Shown: positions 32,334 to 45,455, counted from the first letter of the stretch. The stretch is 64,000 nucleotides of DNA from Oryzias latipes (GCF_002234675.1 NC_019867.2:31624614-31688613), one strand, 5' to 3'. Program-made: numbers and translations. The notes: generated from the sequence alone by a model not told the origin.

Positions 32334-33470
32334 TTGTATTGCTGTCTTGGGATAAGTGAAGCATTCAACCCATAATGCTTCACATAATGCTATAATGCTT
32401 TATAGCATTCAACCCTTTCTCTTTGTTTGTCTCTTTGTGGGTTGAATGCTATATTGTTTTCCTGCCAGGGTTCATGGTTCACCGCGGTTCATACTCGGCT
32501 GCAGGTAGTTTTCTGTTAACCCTGGTGCTATCTAGATGTCTAGATGACCCCACTAGACAGAGCTCTGAACCTTTTTTCTTCAATGATTTGTGATCTTCAC
32601 TGGTGTCCATGGATTACATGAAATCTTTCCACCTTTATCCTCCTTTGTCATGGTAGGGAGAACATGTCAATGTAAGGGTGGGGTCATTTTGACCCCACAA
32701 GATAGCACAAGGGATAATGCTGTGATTTCAGTGTGTGGTTAGAAAAGCAGAGTCACACGTGTTTTTCTTGTTAAAACAACAGAATTATCATTATATTAAG
32801 AAATCTGTTGGTAGTTTCTATTTGGCTGAAAAGTCAGCAAGTCTGACATCCAAAACAACAAAGCCTGAGTTTGATTGGTTCATGAGCTCATTGCCAGGAT
32901 TCTTTCATGTCATTTCAGTTACGCTTCCTTGGTTCTCGTCACGTCTGTTTCCCCACCCCAGGTTTTATGTTGTTGATTATCCACAGCTGTTTATTTTTAG
33001 TTTAATGATCCTCAGTGAATTTAAGTGTCTGAATTTCAGTTCAATCTGGTCAAATCATATGCGTTGTCACCATTATTGTCTCTTTCACTGTTTGTTCTTG
33101 TTTTGGTTTATGCATAAATGTTTTTTTTCACATTTTTTAATTTTTATTTCTGGAACATTTTTATTTCGGTCAAAATATAAATATGTATAAAGAACAGAGG
33201 AAAGCTGTGGTGGATGTGGCAACACCAAGTAATGTTGACATCAGGAAACGGGAGAATGTGAGGGAGTCAGGAAAGAAGTGGAGAAGGCCTGGAGGGAGGC
33301 GGTGACAGTGGCGTCTGCAGTGATTGGTGCGTTCGGGGCAGTAACCTCTAAAACTGGAGGAGTGGCTACAGGGGAACTCTGGAAAAATCTCAGTCCAGAA
33401 AAGCTCAGTACAATGAACAGCTAAAACGTTGAAACTGGACACCTCTGATGCCCGATTCGCGTTTGGTGTC
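32334..33470. other. intergenic
   Basis: This contains the second piggyBac-like MITE (32516-32717). The open frame at 32735-33190 has no recognisable similarity. Nothing else was identified. Confidence 0.4.
32516..32717. mobile_element. piggyBac-like MITE, copy 2
   Basis: It begins TTAACCCTGGTGCTATC and ends GATAGCACAAGGGATAA. The interior is the reverse complement of the copy at 15381-15596. The TTAA-like borders support a piggyBac-type origin. Confidence 0.65.
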
Positions 33471-34371
33471 AACCATTCTCTGTATGTGAGAACTGGACTG
33501 AGTGAGTGTAATGTCACCCATAGAAAACGGTTTACTTCCGGCTTCAGCCAAACAAAGTCAACTCAGTTGCCATTTTCCGCGATACGAACGCTGCCATTTG
33601 CACCCAGACGAGGTAAATAAACCGTGATTGGTGCAAGTCAGTCTAAATCAATGTTTCTATGGCAACTACTGTCGCCAATCAGGAGTGACACACCCCTTTG
33701 ACTGTAAGCGGCTCAGGAGAATGTGTCAAGATGGGGGCCAGCGGGCACGACATGCTTTTACTGACGAATCAGTACAATCTGACTGATTGGTCAGTTTATA
33801 ACTTGAATTACAGAAAAAATATCATGAAAAAAACGAGGACTGCTTCTGTCATCTTCTGTGCTTCCTCCTGGCATCAATTTTTGTTTGATATGTTGACGTT
33901 TGTCTGAATATGAATATTGACGAAAAACAAAACAAAAACGTCACCCATAAAAAAATGCCCCCCTTCCGGTTCCTACCACTTGATTTCAATTCAGTCACTA
34001 GACGTCCACAGTAAGCCGTCTACATTTCTATGGGAACCACTCTCTCCAATCAGGAAGTGAACACGTTAGAAGGCCACACCCTTCCACTGAGGATGGCTCT
34101 GAAGAATCTGTCAATCAAATGTTTGACATGAAGGACTTTTACTGAGGCACCTGATTGGTCAGTTCATACCTTGAATAATTAGCGCTTCAGCAAAAATATC
34201 ATGAAATAATTGGATTATCAGGAAGTTGTTAGAAAAGGTACCAGATCCAGAACAGTTATTCTGATCAGTAGAATGACTGAGTAACAGCTGTCTGTTTCTC
34301 TATGGATTTTGGCTTCTTGGAGCCAGCAGGTACTTCCTGTTTTGAACGCCAGAGGAGCAGAGTCACTGACG
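33471..34371. repeat. two tandem copies of the 24769-type element
   Basis: Landmarks of the 24769-26215 element recur twice in the same direction: CAATCAGGAGTGACACACCC with TTGGTCAGTTTATAACTTGAA near 33680-33810, and CAATCAGGAAGTGAAC with TTGGTCAGTTCATACC near 34050-34180. The outer end of this family reappears at 39363-39430, so the later insertions landed inside it. Confidence 0.6.
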
Positions 34372-34706
34372 CTACGTCCGAATTCCCACCCCAACCCTTA
34401 ACTACTGAAAAACAAAACAGTGTAGTGCCCTGAATTTTAAAAGCAATTTGGACACCATGCTCACTACGTTTTTTTGTTGTTTTTTAAAGCGGCGGATATG
34501 ACGTCATGTCTTCTGAGTCCACTGTCTTCTGAAGATGAATATGTTGATGGTTTATTAAAAAAAATTAAATACATTTTTTGGCAAAATTTGTTCTGACGCA
34601 ATGCATTGTGGTCTACATTCGCCGATCTATTTGGACAGCACTACAAAATGGCGAACACTCTAAAGAGTGCACTCTATAGTGCGTAGGGAAAGAATTCAGA
34701 CATAAC
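34372..34706. mobile_element. MITE-like element
   Basis: The ends TACGTCCGAATTCCCACCC and GGGAAAGAATTCAGACATA are imperfect inverted repeats. The interior is AT-rich and non-coding. It sits inside the repeat that also received the LTR element. Exact borders are uncertain by a few bases. Confidence 0.5.
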
Positions 34707-34731
34707 CCTTGTCTTCTTGAAGCTAGCAGGT

Positions 34732-34900
34732 TGTAATGTTTGGTGAATCAAGCTATTGCTTTGTGATGTCCCTGCCGCTGTCCGTAGTTCTGATTTACGA
34801 CTGTCGCAAAGCAGTATATAAAAGTACGTCATCTGAACGGCTCCCTCGTCTCGTGAATGTTTCTTATAAACCTTACCAGCAGGAATTAAGATACATTACA
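34732..34900 (+). repeat. 5' LTR
   Basis: 169 bp, TGTAATGTTTGG to ACATTACA. A TATATAAAA box lies at 34815-34823, so transcription probably starts about 25-30 bp further on. Confidence 0.95.
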
Positions 34901-34912
34901 TGGTGTCAGAAA
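34901..34912 (+). other. primer-binding site
   Basis: TGGTGTCAGAAA directly follows the 5' LTR, beginning with TGG, the complement of the tRNA CCA end. I cannot say which tRNA it matches. Confidence 0.7.
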
Positions 34913-34944
34913 GCTGTCAAGAACAGTAAGAAACCTACGCAGCC

Positions 34945-37900
34945 ATGACTATGCAGTTTGACCACCCAAGAATAGACTGGGAAGCGGCGGATTTATTCCA
35001 AGAGTTTGAAAGGTTTAGCAGCCACGTTAGCTTCGTGTTCGCGGGTCCTCTGTCCGCGCAAGAGCCCAAACAGAAGGCGGGCTGGCTTGGAACGTGGCTT
35101 GGCGAGCAAGGGAGAGAAATCTACAAAACGCTCCAGTGGGCTGACGGTGAAAAGGATGATCCAGTTAAAGTCCTGGACAAATTTGCAGCCTACGTAAGAC
35201 CTCGGAAAAACAAGAGGATCGCGAGGCATCGCTTCAAGCAGAGGAAACAAGGAGCAACGGAGACATTCGACCGTTTTGTGAAAGACTTGAAACTTCTATT
35301 GCTGGATTGTGAGTATCGTGACCCAGATGACATGCTCGTGGATGCCATCATTGCTGGTGTGAGGGAAAAACGTGTCCAGGAAAGACTTTTGGACAAAGGT
35401 GAGGAGCTGACACTAGCTAAAGCTATAGAAATCCCTCAACAGTTTGAAATGTCACAAACACAGATGAGAATTGTGAGAGAGGAGGACACACAGGTGTCAG
35501 CAGTGTCAAGCAAACCAAGATTTGATTCACAAAATAAAAAGGCTCACACTCAGTGGCAGCAAAATCCCACACAACCAAGGCAAAATGTGCAAGGTAAAGC
35601 AAAAATGTGTTCCAAATGTGGGAAAGACCCCAAACACAAGTGGAGTAAAGGTGTATGTCCAGCTAAAGGATCAATCTGCTCATGCTGTAATAAGCCAAAC
35701 CACTGGGCATCAGTTTGCCACAGTCGCATGGTGAGTGCTTTAAATGTGGAGTCAACTAATGACGAGTGTGAGGAGGAAATACTGGACATCGACCTCACTA
35801 CAGATGCAGTTCCCATAGCAACATTAGTGGAAGATAAGTGGTTAATGGACACTGACATCCTGTCTAAAAAGGTGCAGTTCAGGATCGACACTGGTGCAAG
35901 ATGTAACACGCTCACTCTAAACTGTTACCAATCCCTAAACCACAAAGGTGAGCTTAAAACGTCTAAAAGAGTGCTCAAAACCTACTCCAACCACAAAATA
36001 AAACCAATTGCATCAGTTGACCTCCCGCTAAAATACAAAGCACACAAGGCCAAAGCAGAGTTTGAAATAGTTGACATTGCACAAGAAAATGTGTTGAGCG
36101 GCACAACAGCAGAGGCACTGGGCTTTATCATGAGACTACACACTCTACAAGATGCTGCTTCAAACAAAGCAGGCGAAGTTGGAAATGAAGCTACAACGCC
36201 AGAGACACCTGTCGGGCTTGAGAACTTCCCAGAACTGACTCATACTACAGGAACACTACCAGGTAAATACACAATAAAAATTGATCCAGATGCCAAGCCT
36301 GTTATACATCCTGTGCGCCGACAGCCTGTTGCACTCAGAGCTAAGATAGTGAAAAAACTGCATGAAATGGTGCAAGATGGCTATATCACAAAGGTTGACC
36401 AACCAACCGACTGGGTGAGCTCTATGGTAGTAGTCCAAAACAAAGACAAGCTTAGAATCTGCATCGATCCAAGCAACCTGAACAATGCTATAAAGCGAGA
36501 GCATTGTCCCATGCGCACAATAGAGGAAGTTGTGTCGACAATGCCCAATGCCAAGGTCTTCTCGGTCCTAGATGCAAAATCAGGCTTTCTCCAGATTGAG
36601 CTAGATGACCCATCGTCGTTCCTAACAACCTTCAACACACCCATTGGAAGATTCAGATGGTTGAGACTACCATTTGGTATCAAATGCGCTCCTGAAATAT
36701 TCCAGCGCATTATGGATCAAATGCTAGAGGGCATTGGTGGAGCCACAAGTGTGATGGATGACATCCTCATAGCAGCGCCAACCCTAGCAGAACACAACAA
36801 AATTCTAAAGCAGGTTGTGCAGCGAGCCACGACTTATAATTTGAGGTTAAACTTCAATAAATGCCACATTCGTCAGTCAGCTGTGCCTTATGTGGGACAC
36901 TTAATAACAGCTGATGGGCTAAAACCAGACCCAGTGAAAACTGAAGCTGTTAGGTGTATGCCGCCCCCTACAGACAAGGAAGGTGTCCGACGGTTCCTGG
37001 GTTTTGTGACATATCTGTCTAAATTTATTCCGAACCTCAGCGAAATCGACGCACCACTAAGGCAGCTTACAAAAAGAGATGTGGAATTCATGTGGCAGCC
37101 AGCACAGCAACAAGCCTTTGAGAAGCTCAAGGATGTTTGCACGAACCCCCCTGTACTGAAGTTCTTCGATGTGTCAAAACCTGTGGAAATATACTGTGAT
37201 GCAAGCAGCACCGGACTGGGAGCTGTGCTGATACAGGACGACAGACCAGTAGCCTTTTCATCACGGTCAATGACAGATGCAGAGACGCGTTATGCGCAGA
37301 TTGAAAAGGAGATGCTCTCCATTGTCCATGCCTGCACCAAGTTTCACCACTATATTTTTGGAAAACATGTCACAGTATTTAACGACCACAAGCCACTCGA
37401 GGACATCTACAAAAAGCCGCTGCTGTCCACACCACTGCGTATCCAAAGAATGCGCTTGCGACTTCAGTGGTATGACATCACAGTCAGGTACAGGAGAGGC
37501 AAAGATATGGAACTGCCAGACACGCTGTCTCGAGCTCAATTGTCAGACAAAACACCAGAGGCAGGAGGTCTAGAGTGTGTCTCCATGATCAACTTTCTGT
37601 CTGTGAGTGAAGAGAAATACACCGAGCTGCAGACACGAACTAACAATGAACTGAGTCTGCTCCAACAGGTCATTCAGCATGGCTGGCCGGAACACAGAAG
37701 AGAGGTGCCGACCCCTGTGCAGCCATACTGGGACTCAAGAAGTCAACTAGTGGTAACAGATGGCATTGTCTACAAAGGTATGCGTATTGTTGTTCCCCCC
37801 ACCATGCAAACAGACATGCTTCGCCTCATACATCAGTCCCACTTGGGAATGGTGAAAAGCAAACAGCGTGCACGCGAAGTGTTATACTGGCCAGGTATGA

Positions 37901-38940
37901 GCGCCGAGATTGAAAACATGATCAGAAGCTGCCCAAAGTGTGCTGAAGTGCAAAACCGACTCCCCAAACTTCCTCTAATGCCAACAGAAACACCGGAACT
38001 TCCTTTTGAAGTAGTTGGCTCCGATCTGTTTGAGTTTGAGGATAAGCATTACATCGTACTTGTGGATTATTATTCAAAATTCATTGAAGCAGACAAGCTG
38101 AAAGATCAGCGCAGCAGCACTACTATTGAGGCACTAAAAACTCAGTTCAGCAGGCATGGCATCCCTGCCATCCTAAGAACAGATAATGGTCCACAGTATA
38201 CATCAGCAGAGTTCAAGGAATTTTGCCAAAGCTATGGAATCCAGCACAAAACATCATCGCCACACACTCCACACTCTAATGGTGAGGCGGAAAGGGCAGT
38301 ACAAACTGTTAAAAGACTGTGGAGCAAAGCAAAAGACAAATATCTCGCATTATTGGACTACCGCACAACACCACTCGAGTCTGTAGGACTGTCACCTGCT
38401 CAGCTGCTAATGGGCAGGAGACCTCGCAACAACTTACCTACAGCCAGAGCACTGCTCAAACCCACATCCTATGATTCCAATAAAGTGAAATGGTTACTAG
38501 ACAAGACAAAACATATCCAGAAGCATTACCACGACAGAAGAGCGGTCAGCACCAAGCCAGAGTTACAACCCGGAGATGAGGTCAGGATGGCGCCACACCC
38601 TGGAAACCAAAAATGGTCCCCAGCAGTGGTCGTCCGACCACACAGTGCTCCACGCTCCTACATTGTGGACAGTGAGGGCAAGCTGTTCCGTCGAACCAGA
38701 CAGCATCTCCGCACGAGCACAGCTGCTGCCAATATATCGCGCCATACCATGCCCAACGAGGAGCCCTGGTGTGAACCTGCAGGGACGCCAGAAGCTAAGG
38801 AGGAGCAGTGTGCAGTGGCACCCTCAGAGCTACCATCTCAACCTTCAGTGGTTCCCCAGTGTTCTACATCACAAAGGAGCGAACCATATCGCACCAGACG
38901 TGGCAGAGCTGTAAAGCCACCTGATAGACTAGACTTGTAA
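34945..38940 (+). CDS. gag-pol polyprotein of the LTR retrotransposon
   Basis: One frame of 1331 codons without stop or frameshift. In order: Gag about residues 1-210; paired zinc-knuckle-like Cys/His motifs at about 222-258 (CSKCGKDPKHKW, CSCCNKPNHWASVC); aspartic protease with DTGA at 315; reverse transcriptase with VMDD at 603-606 in place of the usual YVDD/YMDD; RNase H with YCDAS, Asp752; integrase zinc-binding HQSHLG...CPKC (His963 to Cys999) and catalytic Asp1027, Asp1080 and Glu1116, the last two with the canonical 35-residue spacing. The order RT-RNase H-integrase defines Ty3/gypsy. Gag and Pol are fused without frameshift, so the Gag:Pol ratio must be set in another way. The start at 34945 is chosen because it is the first ATG after the primer-binding site leading into Gag. 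All key motifs are intact. Confidence 0.95.
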   Translation: MTMQFDHPRIDWEAADLFQEFERFSSHVSFVFAGPLSAQEPKQKAGWLGTWLGEQGREIYKTLQWADGEKDDPVKVLDKFAAYVRPRKNKRIARHRFKQRKQGATETFDRFVKDLKLLLLDCEYRDPDDMLVDAIIAGVREKRVQERLLDKGEELTLAKAIEIPQQFEMSQTQMRIVREEDTQVSAVSSKPRFDSQNKKAHTQWQQNPTQPRQNVQGKAKMCSKCGKDPKHKWSKGVCPAKGSICSCCNKPNHWASVCHSRMVSALNVESTNDECEEEILDIDLTTDAVPIATLVEDKWLMDTDILSKKVQFRIDTGARCNTLTLNCYQSLNHKGELKTSKRVLKTYSNHKIKPIASVDLPLKYKAHKAKAEFEIVDIAQENVLSGTTAEALGFIMRLHTLQDAASNKAGEVGNEATTPETPVGLENFPELTHTTGTLPGKYTIKIDPDAKPVIHPVRRQPVALRAKIVKKLHEMVQDGYITKVDQPTDWVSSMVVVQNKDKLRICIDPSNLNNAIKREHCPMRTIEEVVSTMPNAKVFSVLDAKSGFLQIELDDPSSFLTTFNTPIGRFRWLRLPFGIKCAPEIFQRIMDQMLEGIGGATSVMDDILIAAPTLAEHNKILKQVVQRATTYNLRLNFNKCHIRQSAVPYVGHLITADGLKPDPVKTEAVRCMPPPTDKEGVRRFLGFVTYLSKFIPNLSEIDAPLRQLTKRDVEFMWQPAQQQAFEKLKDVCTNPPVLKFFDVSKPVEIYCDASSTGLGAVLIQDDRPVAFSSRSMTDAETRYAQIEKEMLSIVHACTKFHHYIFGKHVTVFNDHKPLEDIYKKPLLSTPLRIQRMRLRLQWYDITVRYRRGKDMELPDTLSRAQLSDKTPEAGGLECVSMINFLSVSEEKYTELQTRTNNELSLLQQVIQHGWPEHRREVPTPVQPYWDSRSQLVVTDGIVYKGMRIVVPPTMQTDMLRLIHQSHLGMVKSKQRAREVLYWPGMSAEIENMIRSCPKCAEVQNRLPKLPLMPTETPELPFEVVGSDLFEFEDKHYIVLVDYYSKFIEADKLKDQRSSTTIEALKTQFSRHGIPAILRTDNGPQYTSAEFKEFCQSYGIQHKTSSPHTPHSNGEAERAVQTVKRLWSKAKDKYLALLDYRTTPLESVGLSPAQLLMGRRPRNNLPTARALLKPTSYDSNKVKWLLDKTKHIQKHYHDRRAVSTKPELQPGDEVRMAPHPGNQKWSPAVVVRPHSAPRSYIVDSEGKLFRRTRQHLRTSTAAANISRHTMPNEEPWCEPAGTPEAKEEQCAVAPSELPSQPSVVPQCSTSQRSEPYRTRRGRAVKPPDRLDL

Positions 38941-39193
38941 TCCGGCTACATCCAGTGCCAGATAGTATTCAGGGACAGACGTGACGCAGACGTCTGATGG
39001 AAGTGAAGTGCTGGTAACCTCTCCTTCCTAGATTAGTTCATAAATGCTGGAAAGCTTGTTTATGATTATTATTTATGTTTTGTTGGGTTATTTCAGAACA
39101 TTTGAGCTCCATGTTAGAGCACCAGGACAGCCTTTAGTTTGTTATTGTTGATAATCGTATTTATGTTTTTTTTTTATAACTGAGAAAAGGGGA

Positions 39194-39362
39194 TGTAATG
39201 TTTGGTGAATCAAGCTATTGCTTTGTAATGTCCCTGCCGCTGTCCGTAGTTCTGATTTACGACTGTCGCAAAGCAGTATATAAAAGTACGTCATCTGAAC
39301 GGCTCCCTCGTCTCGTGAATGTTTCTTATAAACCTTACCAGCAGGAATTAAGATACATTACA
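39194..39362 (+). repeat. 3' LTR
   Basis: 169 bp, one visible difference from the 5' LTR. Its TATATAAAA box is at 39277-39285, in the same direction as paxx and 260 bp upstream of the paxx ATG. Confidence 0.95.
39277..39285 (+). promoter_or_regulatory. TATA box of 3' LTR upstream of paxx
   Basis: TATATAAAA in the 3' LTR. If active, transcripts would run through 39363-39544 into paxx exon 1. Activity is inference. Confidence 0.45.
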
Positions 39363-39544
39363 CAGGTACTTCCTGTTTTGGTACCAGAAGGGCGGAGTCA
39401 CTCAGTCCAGTTCCTGTTTACTGTCAATGGTAGCTTGATCTCAGCTGACGTCCCGCTCCAGAACAGGAGGGGGCAGCAGTGAGTCTGAAAGTCAACGAAA
39501 CCCACGAAGAAGAGAACGCGGAAGAACGACACAAGCCGGACACG

Positions 39545-41966
<2,422 letters not shown>

Positions 41967-41978
41967 TCCCCCTCATCA

Positions 41979-42000
41979 CCCCCCCCCCCCCCCCCCCCCC
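41979..42000 (+). repeat. 22-bp poly-C tract in paxx 3' UTR
   Basis: An uninterrupted C run starts 12 bp after the paxx stop codon. The length may be imprecise because homopolymers are error-prone in assemblies. Confidence 0.8.
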
Positions 42001-42143
42001 ACCGCTGCAGCAATAATCAATGTTCCGATTTTTACCCGGCAACAGAGCGTCTTTTAGGATTTGAATGAAATCACTGTTTATTTACTTTAATCTGCACATT
42101 TTTTTAAATCACCTGTAGATTCATGTTTTAAATGCCGTTTTTA

Positions 42144-42149
42144 AATAAA
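42144..42149 (+). terminator. paxx polyadenylation signal
   Basis: AATAAA 178 bp after the paxx stop codon, in an AT-rich stretch with overlapping AATAAA-like hexamers. It is the first plausible signal downstream. Confidence 0.55.
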
Positions 42150-42159
42150 AATAAAAATC

Positions 42160-43230
42160 ATCAAAAAGAAAAGCCTTCACCGCTGAAGACGGGAACCTCG
42201 CTGCTCTGCTGAGGAGGGGACCAGGCTGTGGGTTTGAGTTCCTCACTGATGCCAGGCGTCCAGCCTGAAATGTGATCAGGAAGACGCTGCAGCTGATGGG
42301 GGTCTGAACGGGTCAGACGCTGCACTCCTGCTCCGCCTGTCCTCATATTTAAACACATTCCCAGCTCTTCAATGGGAGAGCAACACCTTTGTGGCAGAAG
42401 AAGAGGCTCCTCCCATTACAGCTTTAACCCCGCCTCACCAGGCGCCTCTGAACCTTAGTTTTTGCTCTTATTAACAATATTCAAGCAGAATACAATACAA
42501 GCAGAAAAAAAAGGAAAAATTGTCAAAGACAAAAATAGAAAAGAAAATTCAAAAAATAAATAGAGACTACAGATATTCCAGAAGTCCAAAATTCTTAGAT
42601 CTATTATAAAGATTAACAGCCAATTTGGGTCTTACTTGTTTTAGACATGAGAAGAATGTTGCCCCTCCAAACCTCAGTGACCAGAGTTTAGGATCAGTGT
42701 GAACGCTAGAACTGTGTGGAAGTCAGAGTCGTCACCTCAGGCTTCAGCCTGGAAGTTCCTCACTGTAGGCTTGAGGTCGACACCAGCTTATTCCCTCCAG
42801 GGCGGACCTGGTGGTGGAGCTTCAGGGCGTCTCCTCCCTCACAGCATCCCCCCTCTCTCTCTCCTCTGACGCTCATCTGTTTGGTGTTTCTGGGCCCAAT
42901 TTCAAGTAGAAGCCTCATCACAAACATGAATGAATCAATCCTTTGGATCTGACTCAGATGCATCCGTTTTCATCACACGAGCACACAGCTTCCCTGACAA
43001 CATTTTCCCAAATCCAGGAAAAAGACTGAGAAGCAGAAAATGCCGTTGAGGATAAATGATCCCAAAGCTTTGCAAAGTGGGGAGACAGGAAATCTGTGCA
43101 ACAAATTGTCATTAATATGTGCTCAGCTTCTGCAGTGTGTTCCCTCAGAGAGCGGAACTGACTGATAAATAAAATGACAGTTCAGGGAATATGACTGGCC
43201 ACCATCAACCCCAACAACTGCAACTCCCCC
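42160..43230. other. intergenic between paxx and niban2
   Basis: No exon or named repeat family was recognised. The segment 42480-42560 is A-rich. Confidence 0.35.
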
Positions 43231-43359
43231 TGGCTGCAGCCTGCAGAATGGCTCAACGTAGTGGAATACTGAAACGCTGAGGAATGTGAACATGCTGTGG
43301 AATGTTAACCCCGCCCATGCTGAGCCCGTCTTCTTTGGTTTCACAAGTTTCCATGTGCA

Positions 43360-43620
43360 ATTTGCCACCTACCAGTTTTAAGGAGTTTTTCCTTACCGTG
43401 AAGGGGGGGGGGGGGGGGTCTAAGGGCAGGAATATCAGTTTAGATTAATCTGTTTTGTTCAAGTTTAGTATTAATCCTAATGCATTCTTTGTATTCATGA
43501 TCCCTTTTTCATTGTATGTTTACCTTGAGACGTCTGTAATTCGAATTGGCCCTAAATAAAAAAAAATATTTAATTGAATTAGAGAATTTATACAGTGATT
43601 GCTGTCTTCTTATGCCTTTT
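43360..43620 (+). mobile_element. L2-type LINE 3' UTR insertion
   Basis: It is flanked by a perfect 17-bp direct repeat ACAAGTTTCCATGTGCA (43343-43359 and 43621-43637). The interior GAGTTTTTCCTTACCGTGAA plus a TCTAAGGGCAGGAAT segment matches, in reverse, the 3' UTR of the LINE at 18867-20045. A poly-G run lies at about 43405-43420. This is a clear target-site duplication. Confidence 0.8.
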
Positions 43621-43663
43621 ACAAGTTTCCATGTGCATGCATTAGGGAGTTAATACATTTTGT

Positions 43664-44293
43664 CTGGCCTCACGGACTCAAAAAATAACTCATTGGATGA
43701 ACTCAATTTAATTGTGGGCAGGATTTCCATCCAATTAATATGAGTGACCCCACCTCAAAGAAAATTCTTCCATGTAACGAAATATAATTGAGTTATTCGA
43801 ACTCAATTTTAACAAGAAAGGCAAGGGAAAAAAAACTATGCAACAGCAGTCTGAAGCCAGCCTCAAACTCAGAACCTCTGTATGTTAAGCCCGCTAATTA
43901 ATCCACTGAGCTAATACTTTTGTGACATCTTAAAGCCGCCGGTATAAAAAAAATAGATTCATTATTTACACAATTGAGGCTCGTCGTGTATCGTCTTATT
44001 GGGAGAAGCCGAGTTGAAACGATTTCATGCCACAGTTTCGCTTTTTACGTGGAAAAAACGAACGAAAGTTTTCACTTTTGAAAAGTCGAAGGATTTGAAG
44101 GACCAAAAGTCATACCAGGCATTAGACGAAGGAGTTGAACATTTTAATAGCTGAATAGTTAAAATAGGTGAAAAATTGTAGCCATGAGACGGCAAAAAGA
44201 ATAAATAAAGAGAAACAGGGAAACAGCATTCAACAGCATGCCCCTTACTTGAACTCAATTATTCTGGATTACTGGAGTTATCGGGGGAACTAT
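43664..44293. mobile_element. insertion flanked by 13-bp direct repeats
   Basis: TAATACATTTTGT occurs at 43651-43663 and 44294-44306. The interior contains repeated GAACTCAATT motifs and, on the minus strand, a tRNA-like segment. It may be a SINE or composite retroposon. Confidence 0.5.
43845..43918 (-). ncRNA. tRNA-like segment (possible SINE head)
   Basis: On the minus strand TAGCTCAGTGG (43913-43903) matches the RNA polymerase III A box, and GGTTCTGAGTTTGAGGC (from 43875 down) resembles the B box GGTTCGANNCC with an inserted T. Spacing is as in a tRNA. Stem pairing is poor, so a decayed tRNA-derived sequence is more likely than a working tRNA gene. Confidence 0.4.
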
Positions 44294-44569
44294 TAATACA
44301 TTTTGTGTTAGGTCAATTATATGTAGATACATTGTTTTAAAATATATATTTTTAAATAAAACAAACACAATTTTATTGTGTCATACAATTACCAATGACA
44401 CAAAATGTGCTCCACTGATTCTTCCCCTTTCCTGCAATCACAACTGCACTGACGAAGGTGAATCAAATGCACGGGCTCAACGTGGGCGGGGTTAACATTC
44501 CACAGCGTGTTCACATTCCTCAGCGTTCCAGCATTCCACTACGTTGAGCCATTCTGCAGGCTGCAGCCA

Positions 44570-45455
44570 GGACCAAAGGAACAGGCATTTGCACAGATGG
44601 ACACCAGGGGGCGCTCCAACGCCTTGTTTTGCACTGAATTGATGGTGATTGTGTTTGGGTTCAGTTCAAACCCATTTTTCTCCCCAGATCCTTGCCTGCT
44701 TAGACAGTGACTGTGATCCACGCAGCAGGCCGCTGATGCACAGCAGTGCTCGTGATGCTGCAGCAGCACGTGTGGACCTCAAACACGATCCCCTTGGGTT
44801 CAAACAGCAGCAGCTCCACCGGCGAAAACACCAGTGTGGACCATGGAGGAGACGCTCCACACTCCTGCAGCCAGACTCAATGAGCAGGAAATGTGGAGTC
44901 CAACGTTCAGAGACCAGCAAACGTCCGCCTGTGCTTTTAAACCGGGTTATCCAACACGATCCCAACTTACTCTCGGTTGTTTAAAGGTTTACATAAACAA
45001 CCGTCTTCATGGTATCAGAAAAACAAAAACTCTTCAACATAAAACCTTAGTTCTGGGATCCCACCAGGTCACATGGTCAAAGTATGATGGATGAAGCCTT
45101 GAAGATGTAAAATCTCTGAGAAACATCACTGCAGAGAATTCTATTCTATTCTGTTCTATTCTATTCCATTCCATTCTATCCCAGAAACGCTTGCTTGCTG
45201 AATTCGACTTTTCCTACTACACCTGAACGCACCGTCGTGAGTGGGAGTCTCCTCCCACTTTAAAGGAGTGTTTGTTGGCGCGACCAACTTCAACTCCCCG
45301 CAACTTCCAACTCCACCCAGATCACAGAGCTCGCCCCCGAGCTGTCGACGTGCCCGCGCAGTGTCTCCAGGTCTGAGCGCAGCGGCCGGACGCGGATCTC
45401 GAGGACTGACTGTGGACGTGCCGTGGATCTCCGGGACTTGTGAGTGTCATCCGTC
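44570..45455. other. niban2 upstream region
   Basis: This holds a TTCTA/TTCCA-type pentanucleotide repeat at about 45137-45172, a hairpin-forming GTGGGAGTCTCCTCCCAC at 45239-45256 and a CpG-containing, GC-rich segment from about 45290 to the start codon that is probably the promoter and 5' UTR. No other gene was recognised. Confidence 0.45.

Larger units (their letters stand above)
34732..39362 (+). mobile_element. intact Ty3/gypsy LTR retrotransposon
   Basis: Total length is 4631 bp, with two 169-bp LTRs that differ at one visible base (TTTGTGATG against TTTGTAATG). They start TG and end CA. The element is flanked by a perfect 5-bp target duplication CAGGT (34727-34731 and 39363-39367). A primer-binding site starts TGGTGTCAGA at 34901, a polypurine tract GAGAAAAGGGGA lies just before the 3' LTR, and one uninterrupted gag-pol frame fills the interior. 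There is no envelope frame. Near-identical LTRs and the open frame indicate a recent insertion that may still be active. Confidence 0.97.
43231..44569. mobile_element. element with 98-bp terminal inverted repeats
   Basis: The arms 43231-43328 and 44472-44569 are reverse complements with few mismatches (outer ends TGGCTGCAGCCTGCAGAATG and its complement; inner AATGTTAACCCCGCCCA). Two further insertions lie inside. Either a foldback/MITE-type transposon or a local inverted duplication would fit. No transposase was recognised. Confidence 0.75.

Noticed and set aside
32735-33190. 151-codon frame in the intergenic region
   Set aside because: Phe/Leu/His-rich with no recognisable domain; the AT-rich composition explains it.
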